Shown here one piece after another: positions 1 through 6,970 of a stretch of 14,293 nt of DNA. The position numbers and the translations under genes were made by a program. Positions within the stretch are counted from its first letter, which is position 1. Each line of letters starts with the position of its first letter. A model generated the notes under the pieces. That model saw only the letters and a list, made by a program, of their open reading frames with translations, ran no database searches and was not told the origin of the DNA. Source of the DNA: an uncultured Bacteroides sp. (GTDB taxonomy: Bacteria > Bacteroidota > Bacteroidia > Bacteroidales > Bacteroidaceae); contig USSR01000102.1 in NCBI GenBank assembly GCA_900557355.1, positions 1 through 14,293 on the forward strand. Direction: 5' to 3'.

Positions 1-2582
1 TTCAAGTTAACGAGCTGTTTCGGGAAAGGCTGGCCGAATTTTTCTTCGTACAAACGGGGCGTGTCTTCGTCATAGAAACGGAAGAATTTGTACATATAGC
101 GAGCACCGATCCGGTGTCCCTTCTCATACTGGTAAGCATTGGTATAGGGAGATTCCTTTTTCTCGATAATCTCATTCTGGTTGTGAGAGAGGTTCAGCGT
201 AGTCCAATAGCGGAAGTTATCGTTCACCTTGTGATTCCAGTTCAAGGAAACTTCCCATCCCCAGCTGTCTACCACACCCAGATTGGCGTAAGGCGGCTGG
301 AAGCCTACGATAGCGGGTGCAGTGTAGTCTTTCAGCAGGATGTCCGTACGGTGTTCCTTATAGTAGTCGAAAGTGGCACGCAGACGGTCGTTCCATAAGT
401 TGACATCGATACCGTAGTTTTGTTTGAACGCCTTTTCCCAAGTCACCTCTGGGTTGTTCTTGTTGTTCACATCCTCATAATAAGCCGGGAGCAGCACTGA
501 GTTTTCTACACCGAAGTTGTAGGCATAACCGCCACGGGTACCCATCTTATCACTATACAGAAAGGGATCGGCCAGATACATGAAGCGCGAGCCACCCACT
601 TTGTCGTTACCTACCAAACCCCATGAGGCACGGAACTTCAAGAAAGGGATGGCTTTTTTCAAGGGCTTGAAAAAGCTTTCCTCGCTGACCACCCAACCGA
701 TAGAGCCTGCCGGAAACACACCGAAACGGCGGTCGGGGTGGAAGTTTTCGGAACCATTGTAACCTACATTGAACTCGGTTATATAACGGCTCTTGTAGTC
801 GTAAGTGACACGGCCCACCAAACCTACATATCCGCGCGGAATGTCCGAATAAGTGCTAGGATAGTAATTCTTGCTCTGGTTATAGAGCACCAATGCGCCT
901 ACGGAATGATCACCGAAAGTGCGATTGTAGTTCAACTGTGCCTCAAAATACCAGTCGCGCGCCTTTCCGGTATCTTCACTGTAACTGACGGGAGTATTTT
1001 CGCCTTCTTTACGATAAAGAATACTGCCATCCTCTTGAATAACAGGAAAATATGAAGCACGTCCCACAGTACCTCCTTTGGTCACGTTGAACATATTGTT
1101 ATACGAACCTTTGAGCTTAAATGCAAGGCCTTTGGTGATGAAGTCCAACTTCTGATCCAATGCAAGATCTAACTGCAACTTGTTGTTATTGTAATGGTAA
1201 TAACCGCCGGTACCTCCACTGCTGTAATAATTCATGGCACCGCCTCCTGTAAAAGGCAAGGTCAGTCCATCGCTATAATCGGTGGTAGTGGCGATATTCT
1301 TTCCGTCAACGATACCCGGACTGCTGAAAGGAGTGGCCTGCAGCATACTCATAATCATGCCGGAAGCGCCCTGACTGGTACGGGGCTTCTGTGCATTGTC
1401 TACCGAACCGGCCAGGTTGAACGACAAAGTGGTAGTCTTGCTCACATCCAAGTCGAGGTTAGCACGATAGTTGAAACGCTGATAGCGGTAGTCATAATGA
1501 AAATCATCAAATTCGGTAAACAGACCACCTTGTGTCATGAGACCGGCAGAAACAAAGTAGCGCATGGTCTTGGTACCACCGCTGATGTTGACATTATGCT
1601 TGGATTGCATGGTAACATCTTTCATGATGTAATCGACCCAACGCATACTCGGAAAGCGGATGGGGTCGCTGCCGTCCTGGAATTTCTCAAGCACTCCATC
1701 CGAGAACATCGGAGTGAACGTCTCACCGCTAGAGAAGTCAAAGTCATTCCGCTGCATCTGGTTGAAGAAAGTCCCGTATTCATAACTGTTTGCCTGCTCT
1801 AAGAGACTAGTCGGAGTCAACGCAGAGAAAGAGGTGTTGATGTCAATTTTGGCCTGTCCTTCCTTACCGCGCTTGGTGGTAATCAATACTACACCGTTGG
1901 CACCGCGCACACCGAATACGGCCGTCGCCGAGGCATCTTTCAGCACAGTGATGCTTTCGATGTCTTCGGGGTCAATGTCCGCCATGGAACGTTCCACGCC
2001 ATCCACCTGAATCAACGGTTCAGAATCTGCCCAAGTACCCTGACCACGTACGAAAATCTTGGCAGCATCCGAACCCGGCTCACCCGAATACTGTACGGTA
2101 GTCACACCGGAAAGCTGACCTGCCAACACGTTGTTTACGGAAGACACCGGTGTACGAACCAAATCATCCGTTTTCACACTCGAAAGCGCACCGGTCACCG
2201 TCACTTTCTTTTGCACGCCATAGGCTACCACTTCCACTTCGGCGAGCATTTCGGAATCTTCCAATAAAACAATCCTCATATTCCCGGCAGTCGCTTTCAA
2301 TACCTTGGTCTTATAACCAATGTATGAAATCTTAATGTTAGTACCCACCGGGACATCCAATTTGAAATTACCATCCAGGTCGGTAATCACTCCAGCCTTG
2401 CCGTCTTCCGACAAAACATTAGCTCCAATGATAGTTTCTCCATTACCATCTACCACAACACCTTGAATACCTCTCTGCTGCGCATAGAGATTCACGGAAA
2501 GCACTGATAGCAATGTAATGAAGAAAAATTGCCTGAACTCATGCAGGCAACCAAACAGATTGCTTTTTCTTCTGTTTTTCAT
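1..2582 (-). CDS. SusC-like TonB-dependent outer-membrane receptor, 3' end cut off by the window
   Basis: Outer-membrane channel that, in this family, works with a SusD-like surface lipoprotein to import oligosaccharides using TonB energy. The frame is open from ATG at 2582 to base 1 (860 codons plus two bases); family members are usually about 1,000 residues or more, so the distal barrel is missing. Residues 1-34 form a signal peptide ending LYA before QQRG. A carboxypeptidase-regulatory-like domain spans about 38-108 (GVVVDGNGETIIGANV). A TonB-box-like stretch (EVEVVAYGVQKK) lies near 115-126, and the plug to about 240 ends in the SusC hallmark GANGVVLITTKRG. The rest is aromatic-rich beta-barrel. 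The ATG at 2582 fits the signal peptide; an ATG at 2586 is in another frame. A susD gene would be expected beyond the left edge. The gene lies on the same strand as the esterase operon but has its own promoter. Glycan specificity cannot be read from the sequence; the neighbours suggest a pectic substrate. Confidence 0.95.
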   Translation of the reverse strand, partial: MKNRRKSNLFGCLHEFRQFFFITLLSVLSVNLYAQQRGIQGVVVDGNGETIIGANVLSEDGKAGVITDLDGNFKLDVPVGTNIKISYIGYKTKVLKATAGNMRIVLLEDSEMLAEVEVVAYGVQKKVTVTGALSSVKTDDLVRTPVSSVNNVLAGQLSGVTTVQYSGEPGSDAAKIFVRGQGTWADSEPLIQVDGVERSMADIDPEDIESITVLKDASATAVFGVRGANGVVLITTKRGKEGQAKIDINTSFSALTPTSLLEQANSYEYGTFFNQMQRNDFDFSSGETFTPMFSDGVLEKFQDGSDPIRFPSMRWVDYIMKDVTMQSKHNVNISGGTKTMRYFVSAGLMTQGGLFTEFDDFHYDYRYQRFNYRANLDLDVSKTTTLSFNLAGSVDNAQKPRTSQGASGMIMSMLQATPFSSPGIVDGKNIATTTDYSDGLTLPFTGGGAMNYYSSGGTGGYYHYNNNKLQLDLALDQKLDFITKGLAFKLKGSYNNMFNVTKGGTVGRASYFPVIQEDGSILYRKEGENTPVSYSEDTGKARDWYFEAQLNYNRTFGDHSVGALVLYNQSKNYYPSTYSDIPRGYVGLVGRVTYDYKSRYITEFNVGYNGSENFHPDRRFGVFPAGSIGWVVSEESFFKPLKKAIPFLKFRASWGLVGNDKVGGSRFMYLADPFLYSDKMGTRGGYAYNFGVENSVLLPAYYEDVNNKNNPEVTWEKAFKQNYGIDVNLWNDRLRATFDYYKEHRTDILLKDYTAPAIVGFQPPYANLGVVDSWGWEVSLNWNHKVNDNFRYWTTLNLSHNQNEIIEKKESPYTNAYQYEKGHRIGARYMYKFFRFYDEDTPRLYEEKFGQPFPKQLVNL

Positions 2583-2665
2583 GCATTCTTTTTTTTTAGT
2601 TAACATTATAGTTTTAATTCTCAATTTAATTTTAATAAATCAAAAACGTTACTTGAAACAGATTG

Positions 2666-2696
2666 CAAATGTAACCACATAGATTATGTGATTGAA
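2666..2696 (-). promoter_or_regulatory. Bacteroides-type promoter of the susC-like gene
   Basis: On the minus strand TACATTTG (2666-2673) matches the Bacteroides -7 consensus TAnnTTTG exactly. Nineteen bases upstream sits TTCA (2693-2696), a two-of-four match to the -33 element TTTG. Transcription would start near 2660, giving an AT-rich leader of roughly 75-80 bases before the susC ATG. The weak -33 element is consistent with a promoter that needs an activator. Confidence 0.6.
2676..2690. promoter_or_regulatory. Perfect dyad inside the susC-like promoter (operator candidate)
   Basis: CACATA and TATGTG form a perfect 6-bp inverted repeat around a 3-base centre. It sits entirely in the 19-bp spacer between the -33-like and -7 elements. 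A dimeric regulator bound there would overlap RNA polymerase. The position is observed; the regulatory role is inferred, and a short AT-rich dyad can occur by chance. Confidence 0.35.
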
Positions 2697-2896
2697 TGTA
2701 AAATAGTACAAAAGCATGTAAAAACAAACGCACGGTTAAAAAGGTATCCTACCCATCGCTTTCCGGCACTATTCTCCATACTTTTACATGATTTTCCATG
2801 AAAAAACGGACCCTTAAAACAGGCCTTCTGAAGAACGATAATTAAAAATCAACTTATGCACAATAACCATTCTTTTCCAAGGTACACCCTTTACCT

Positions 2897-2930
2897 CAGA
2901 TGGCTACATCCTTTTGCGCAGATGGCTACA
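2897..2930. repeat. 12-bp direct repeat at 22-bp period upstream of susC
   Basis: CAGATGGCTACA occurs at 2897-2908 and again at 2919-2930, a 22-bp period or about two helical turns, so both copies present the same DNA face. Tandem direct repeats like this are typical sites for AraC-type DNA-binding domains, including those of hybrid two-component regulators of Bacteroides PULs. The copies lie about 225-265 bp upstream of the -7 element, far for a classical activator, so the function is uncertain. Confidence 0.45.
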
Positions 2931-3007
2931 CCATCCGGGAACAAAGGGGTATTGACAAGCAAATTACACAAATAAAGGGCTGCGCTGTTATCAGCTATTA
3001 CTAAACT

Positions 3008-3031
3008 ATTTTTCTCCTATTGGGAAAAAAT
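3008..3031 (-). terminator. Weak candidate terminator after the esterase operon
   Basis: About 50 bases past the stop codon of the last operon gene, minus-strand RNA could fold ATTTTTTCCC against GGAGAAAAAT around a 4-base loop, with one wobble and one mismatch. The stem is AU-rich and no clear U-tract follows it, so this is only a candidate. Confidence 0.3.
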
Positions 3032-3080
3032 ATCTTTCCAGTTAGAAAAATAAAACACCCATTATACCATTTGTATTTTT

Positions 3081-4532
3081 TCACCTTTCTGACAAAGAAA
3101 CCCTTGAAAAAGGAATCGCAGGCAAACCTTCCGAATTTACAAGATTTGGCATTGCCGTTTCATGCCAACCGAAACGCACCTGTACCGGTTGCACGATCTC
3201 AGGATGATAAACGACTACTTTATTCCGTCCTCTTATATCTGCCAACGCCGGGCGGAACACTCCGTCCTTTCCTGCAATCTCAAACCAGTCCAAGCGACCT
3301 TTATTGTTTGTTTTCAGCCCATCAGCAACGTGCCCGAAAGATACCACTATGGAATCAGCCACAACTTCCGCCTTATCGGCACAAGGACCCGACCAAACCA
3401 CTTCCGCCAAGCCATAATCTTTAGCTAAAGCTACACGTGCCAGACGCTCTCCCACTTTCCATTTATAAGAAGGATGAATATCCCTCAGCTTATCTACAAG
3501 ATCCGATACCACAACAAAATCAGTATTCGGGATCATGCTCCTCGCCTTTATCTGCTGCTGATGGAATATCGGCAACTCTTCGGCGGTAACCGGTGGCCTG
3601 TCTTTAGACATTCTATTAGAATAGAGATGCGGAGCCAATAATACAGAATAGAACGGTGCACCCGGAACATTAAAAGCCTCCCTCCAACTATCTACCAATA
3701 CCTGATACTTTTCAGCATATTGCCTGTCACGTATCATGCAATTACTCTCTCCCTGATACCAAAGACAGCCTTTAATGGCAAAGGGAATCAAAGGAAGAAC
3801 CATTGTCTCATACCGGCCACCCGGAATCATGCCATCCATTTTACCTTCACCTTCTTTAAGTTGCGGACCGAAAACCGGAGAATGTTCATACGCTTCCTTC
3901 GATGTCCAAGTCTCTATGCGCGATCCATTTACGGCAGCTGTTATAATACCTACGGGTACATCAAGCTGTTCTTGAAGGGCTTTTCCGAAAAAGTAACCAA
4001 CTGCTGAAACTTCTGCAAGACTTTCGCCGTCTGCCACCTTCCACGATACCGGTTTATCGTCGCGCCTGACCACAAAGACACGAATCATCTCATTAGCCGG
4101 TTTCCGGAGCTCCAAAGCAGCCAGATTCTCTCCTTTTGCCGGAAGGGCATAATTACCCGGTAGTTTCATTTTATATACCATATTCGACTGTCCGGAACAT
4201 AACCAAACTTCACCTACAACAATATTATCATAAACAATACTTGTTCTTTTCCCTTTTATCGACATTTGCTGAGGATTTTTATTGGCAGCCATCGGCTTCA
4301 ACTCGGCCATCCAGCGTCCTGAAGCATTTGCACGTACTTTCACCCGCTGTTTACCGAAAGAAATTAAAATAGACTCATTAGGTTCGGCCGTTCCCCATAC
4401 AGGAATCTTCTGTCCCTGCTGCAAGACCATGTTTGATGAAAGTACTTGGGGTGTCGACAACTGCGCATGTGCAATCATATTGGAAAGCAACACTCCGAGA
4501 ATACACGATAAAGTCCGTAAAATCAATTTCAT
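3081..4532 (-). CDS. Secreted sialate O-acetylesterase-like carbohydrate esterase (SASA/SGNH)
   Basis: Serine esterase of the SASA family (Pfam PF03629), named for sialate 9-O-acetylesterases but in Bacteroides PULs often acting on acetylated plant glycans. From ATG at 4532 it encodes 483 residues; the frame opens two codons earlier at a GTG (4538), but the ATG gives a cleaner signal peptide ending AHA (residue 23). Residues 25-105 look like the N-terminal beta domain of this family. SGNH signatures follow: GQSNM at 114-118 (nucleophile Ser116), NGSR at 202-205, WYQGESN at 258-264, and DIH at 351-353 supplying the catalytic Asp/His. A C-terminal beta domain fills about 375-483. All expected catalytic residues are present and the length is normal for the family. 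It is the last gene of the minus-strand operon, 40 bases after the other esterase. Next to a GH28 hydrolase it more likely removes acetyl groups from pectic glycans than from sialic acid; that substrate is inferred. Confidence 0.9.
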   Translation of the reverse strand: MKLILRTLSCILGVLLSNMIAHAQLSTPQVLSSNMVLQQGQKIPVWGTAEPNESILISFGKQRVKVRANASGRWMAELKPMAANKNPQQMSIKGKRTSIVYDNIVVGEVWLCSGQSNMVYKMKLPGNYALPAKGENLAALELRKPANEMIRVFVVRRDDKPVSWKVADGESLAEVSAVGYFFGKALQEQLDVPVGIITAAVNGSRIETWTSKEAYEHSPVFGPQLKEGEGKMDGMIPGGRYETMVLPLIPFAIKGCLWYQGESNCMIRDRQYAEKYQVLVDSWREAFNVPGAPFYSVLLAPHLYSNRMSKDRPPVTAEELPIFHQQQIKARSMIPNTDFVVVSDLVDKLRDIHPSYKWKVGERLARVALAKDYGLAEVVWSGPCADKAEVVADSIVVSFGHVADGLKTNNKGRLDWFEIAGKDGVFRPALADIRGRNKVVVYHPEIVQPVQVRFGWHETAMPNLVNSEGLPAIPFSRVSLSER

Positions 4533-4572
4533 ACCCACTAATTTATATTATCAATACGTTTCCGGAATTCCT

Positions 4573-5466
4573 TTAAAACATTATTTCAGCCAAACGCTTA
4601 TACATTTCCCTACCCAAATGCTCTGCCGATTTCTTATTAAAATGAAGTCGGTCATTCAATAACTCTGCATCAGACATATCTATCAGATAAGCATTTGAAT
4701 CTTCCTCTGCCAAGCGGCGCATACCTGCTTCCACCTCACTGCTATAGGATTTATTACTTCTGGCAACTGTGCCGAATATAAAGGGAAGCTTCGAATAATC
4801 CTTGCCTGTTTTCTGACTTAAATGTGTGCGTACATAAGTGACTACAGCTTTCAGATTGTCATAATAATCTTTTCCCTTACGCTGATCACTCTCCCCCTGA
4901 TGCCAAAGAAAAGCATCAATTTGATACCCTTCTTCCAACTTCGAAAGAGTTTGATCAATGCAAATATCTATTTCCTGAATAAATGACAATAACAGCGATC
5001 TTCCTCCTTTAGATGTCGATTCTGTTTGAGATAGCCATTCAGGATTTGCCGACCAATATCTTCCTTTTGCAGAATCATAATTAGGAGCAATAGAGGTTCC
5101 ACCAACTGCCCATTTAATCACATAAAATTTATCTTTTAATAACTGTTCCAGCCAATAATAAGTCACAGCATCATAGGCCCACAAGTTATTTCGCTCACTT
5201 CGCGCAGCCCGAGGCCAAAAAGGAATGAATTTTCCATCCGGATCATTCTGTGCAATCCGGCAATAAGGATATGCCCCTTCGGAATACTCCACAGTATCTT
5301 TTGCCAATGCTTTAATATAGTCTGGTAAGTCCTTATTTGAGGTCCGTCCGTCAGTATTCGACTGACCTGCTGTAATAATTACATGAACTGGTTTGGAAGC
5401 TGCTACATAACAACTACTTACAACAAGGATAAAAAACAAAATAAAAGATATCATCACCTTTTTCAT
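4573..5466 (-). CDS. SGNH/SASA-type acetylesterase, probable lipoprotein
   Basis: Carbohydrate acetylesterase of the SGNH superfamily, 297 residues, shorter than its neighbour because it is essentially one catalytic domain. The N-terminus is a signal sequence with a lipobox (VSSC, Cys19), so it is probably lipid-anchored. The nucleophile block is GQSNTDGR with Ser36; GGT at 122-124 fits the oxyanion Gly block; WHQGESD at 188-194 is the conserved family block; DRLH at 272-275 gives the catalytic Asp272 and His275. The start at 5466 is the only one preserving the signal peptide. It lies 76 bases after the deacetylase and 40 before the larger esterase. Beyond the GQSN and WxQGES signatures it has little in common with its neighbour, so the two are not a recent tandem duplication and probably remove acetyls from different positions or sugars. 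Exact substrate unknown; O-acetylated pectin is the favoured inference. Confidence 0.88.
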   Translation of the reverse strand: MKKVMISFILFFILVVSSCYVAASKPVHVIITAGQSNTDGRTSNKDLPDYIKALAKDTVEYSEGAYPYCRIAQNDPDGKFIPFWPRAARSERNNLWAYDAVTYYWLEQLLKDKFYVIKWAVGGTSIAPNYDSAKGRYWSANPEWLSQTESTSKGGRSLLLSFIQEIDICIDQTLSKLEEGYQIDAFLWHQGESDQRKGKDYYDNLKAVVTYVRTHLSQKTGKDYSKLPFIFGTVARSNKSYSSEVEAGMRRLAEEDSNAYLIDMSDAELLNDRLHFNKKSAEHLGREMYKRLAEIMF

Positions 5467-5492
5467 AAGACTTTCGTTTTTAATAAAGTTTT

Positions 5493-5526
5493 ATGTCTGC
5501 TAATTCTTACATTTCATAACAGACGT
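5493..5526 (-). other. Intra-operon hairpin between the deacetylase and the esterase
   Basis: In minus-strand RNA, GUCUGUUA and UAGCAGAC can pair (8 bp with one wobble) around a loop of about 14 bases, in the 76-base gap between the two genes. It could mark RNA processing, partial termination or 3'-end protection of the upstream cistron. No U-tract directly follows, so read-through is likely. Confidence 0.3.
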
Positions 5527-5542
5527 GTTTTTATAGTTTTAC

Positions 5543-6583
5543 TTATTTAAGATTTACTTCTATCACCCCTCCATAAGGATTAAAGTCAAAAACGGCTTTA
5601 TCTGTATGAAGTAGCACAGGCAGTTTCTTCCCATCTTGTCTGACAGAAATCTTTTTTATCTGCTTTCCTTTAATAACCAGCGTCAACGGTTCTATAAATA
5701 ACTCCTTATCCAAAGTCAATTCCGGAGTTATTCTTAAATAATTTTTTTCACATACAATATCCAACTGAGTCGCTCCCTTTTCTTCAACATAAGCTGCCAC
5801 TTCACGAAATGTCCCAACCCAGATTTTATCCTCCTTCGCTTTTACTTGATCCAAATGATCCCAGAAGCGTTGTGGATCACGAAAAGCATCATAACCATAG
5901 GTCAGGCCATGCGTCATCCCTACCCCCCAATCATTAGTTTCTATTAAAGTATTTACCCAAGCTTCCAGGTTCTGAGGAGTAGATTTACTACCGATAGAAC
6001 GTTGTTTGGTTCTTGTACCTACCCGGTTCTGAACAGCAATCTTCTTAGCCTCTTCTTTCTTATTGTTATTAGGATACACAAAAGTGCGGGGCATGACTCC
6101 TGTATTGGCAAAGATGGCACTATCGTTCTTATAAATATCCTCTCTGATTTCCTCTAACGGAAATCGGGCAAAATTCTTATGTTTCCAACCATGATTCGAT
6201 ATCTCATGTCCTCTGTCCGATAAGTCTTTCACTTGCTCCCAGCTCATCCTCGTGGTATCCGTAGTTAGTCCACCATCGCTATTAATCTTAGAACCATTAA
6301 TAGCAAATGTACCCCGGAATCCCCTTTTCTCAAACTGAGGAGCAACCAATGAATATTGTTCTGCCAAACCGTCATCGAATGTATAACTGATAGCACAAGC
6401 CTTATCACCTTTGTACGGAGCAATAGACAAAGTATAGTGTTTTTTTAAAGCAGTCTGAACAATAAGAGTGTCTTGTCCACTCATGCAGTAATGAATTACC
6501 CCCTTCTTTGTGAAAGTTATCTGTTTGGCATTTACCGGCATCCCAATACCCAGTGCAAGCAAAATCACGAATAGCTGTCTCAT
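5543..6583 (-). CDS. Secreted polysaccharide deacetylase, CE4 / NodB-homology
   Basis: Metal-dependent deacetylase of carbohydrate esterase family 4, which removes N- or O-acetyl groups from polysaccharides such as xylan, chitin or peptidoglycan. It has 346 residues; residues 1-19 are a signal peptide ending VNA, with AGAGGAT immediately upstream of ATG 6583 as a ribosome-binding-like site. CE4 motif 1 is TFDDG (68-72; Asp70 likely base, Asp71 metal ligand). Motif 2 is HGWKH (131-135; metal ligands His131 and His135). RTFVYP (166-171) fits motif 3 and MTHG (223-226) the late His motif. A beta-rich C-terminal extension (about 272-346) lies outside the catalytic domain. All catalytic residues look intact. 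It is the first gene of the minus-strand operon and has a good promoter at 6618-6649. CE4 enzymes are uncommon partners of pectinases, so the substrate is open: acetylated galacturonan, side-chain xylose or an amino sugar. Confidence 0.9.
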   Translation of the reverse strand: MRQLFVILLALGIGMPVNAKQITFTKKGVIHYCMSGQDTLIVQTALKKHYTLSIAPYKGDKACAISYTFDDGLAEQYSLVAPQFEKRGFRGTFAINGSKINSDGGLTTDTTRMSWEQVKDLSDRGHEISNHGWKHKNFARFPLEEIREDIYKNDSAIFANTGVMPRTFVYPNNNKKEEAKKIAVQNRVGTRTKQRSIGSKSTPQNLEAWVNTLIETNDWGVGMTHGLTYGYDAFRDPQRFWDHLDQVKAKEDKIWVGTFREVAAYVEEKGATQLDIVCEKNYLRITPELTLDKELFIEPLTLVIKGKQIKKISVRQDGKKLPVLLHTDKAVFDFNPYGGVIEVNLK

Positions 6584-6617
6584 ATCCTCTATTTTTCAAT
6601 AATATTAAAATGTATCG

Positions 6618-6649
6618 CAAACTTAGCACCATATAAGAAAAGAGGCAAT
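6618..6649 (-). promoter_or_regulatory. Promoter of the deacetylase-esterase operon
   Basis: Minus-strand TAAGTTTG (6618-6625) matches the Bacteroides -7 element TAnnTTTG fully. ATTG (6646-6649), 20 bases upstream, matches three of four positions of the -33 element TTTG. The -7 element ends 34 bases before the ATG at 6583, giving a short leader. It should drive all three deacylase genes. Confidence 0.65.
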
Positions 6650-6722
6650 GTAAAAACAGACAAAAACATAGAAAATCGTGCTTTTCATCAGATTCCAGTA
6701 CTCCCAGCCTTTCTTGAAACGC

Positions 6723-6793
6723 ACTTGCTCCGTACCAACACCGTACTTTCTCCGTGTAGAGGTACCTCTGAGTGGAGAATGTACGGAGCAAGT
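6723..6793. repeat. Large imperfect palindrome in the divergent promoter region
   Basis: The outer arms ACTTGCTCCGTAC (6723-6735) and GTACGGAGCAAGT (6781-6793) are a perfect 13-bp inverted repeat. Inside are TTCTCC (6748-6753) facing GGAGAA (6774-6779) and, at the centre, the perfect 12-bp palindrome AGAGGTACCTCT (6758-6769). CCGTAC occurs twice on the left (6730-6735 and 6741-6746), so the right arm can pair with either copy; 6741-6753 against 6774-6786 matches 12 of 13. Removing one 11-bp copy would leave arms of 30 bp matching at 25 positions. A terminator is unlikely because both flanking genes point away. A fold-back element remnant or a regulator-binding or extruding structure are the alternatives. 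Confidence 0.6.
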
Positions 6794-6970
6794 ACTGTTC
6801 GGATACAACTCAGGTATGGACAGGGTATAAATAGCGCACAAAAACAAATATTACATGCATCTGTACATACCTCTATATAACAAATGATGTAAATGCCCTA
6901 CTTTAGCGGTGATTTTTTCAGTAGGATTCATAGAGATCGGATGACAATTAATAATCAATACTTTAATTAT

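Larger units (their letters stand above)
2583..3080. other. Gene-free region between the susC-like gene and the esterase operon
   Basis: I see no convincing gene in these 498 bp on either strand. The stretch holds the susC leader, its promoter and dyad (2666-2696), a widely spaced 9-bp inverted repeat (CATGTAAAA at 2715-2723, TTTTACATG at 2782-2790), a 12-bp tandem direct repeat (2897-2930) and a weak hairpin just downstream of the esterase operon (3008-3031). The length is large for a Bacteroides intergenic gap and fits a regulated PUL promoter. Confidence 0.6.
6584..6970. other. Divergent intergenic region between deacetylase operon and GH28 gene
   Basis: These 387 bp contain the minus-strand operon promoter (6618-6649) and a large imperfect palindrome (6723-6793). 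I found no convincing plus-strand promoter for the GH28 gene: TACTTTAG at 6899-6906 resembles a -7 element with one mismatch but lacks a -33 partner. Short open frames crossing the palindrome have no recognisable protein character. Confidence 0.55.

Noticed and set aside
114..2335. Several plus-strand open frames, the longest 202 codons at 1194-1802
   Set aside because: They lie antisense to the susC-like gene, whose minus-strand frame has full domain support, and they have no recognisable motifs.
4533..4538. GTG start two codons upstream for the larger esterase
   Set aside because: The ATG at 4532 gives a cleaner signal peptide and a more usual start codon.
3020..4662. Plus-strand open frames opposite the larger esterase
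   Set aside because: They are antisense to an esterase with all catalytic blocks and show no domain, signal peptide or ribosome-binding context.
6405..6847. Two minus-strand frames (128 and 74 codons) upstream of and overlapping the deacetylase start
   Set aside because: They cross the palindrome and the operon promoter and have unusual Cys/Tyr-rich composition; one overlaps the deacetylase signal peptide in another frame.
6899..6906. TACTTTAG as the -7 element of the GH28 promoter
   Set aside because: One mismatch to TAnnTTTG and no TTTG-like element 18-21 bases upstream, so support is too weak for a feature.
6893..6970. Upstream ATG for the GH28 gene, adding 26 residues
   Set aside because: It would bury the lipoprotein signal peptide behind a polar extension; ATG 6971 starts directly at MKRRYTF.
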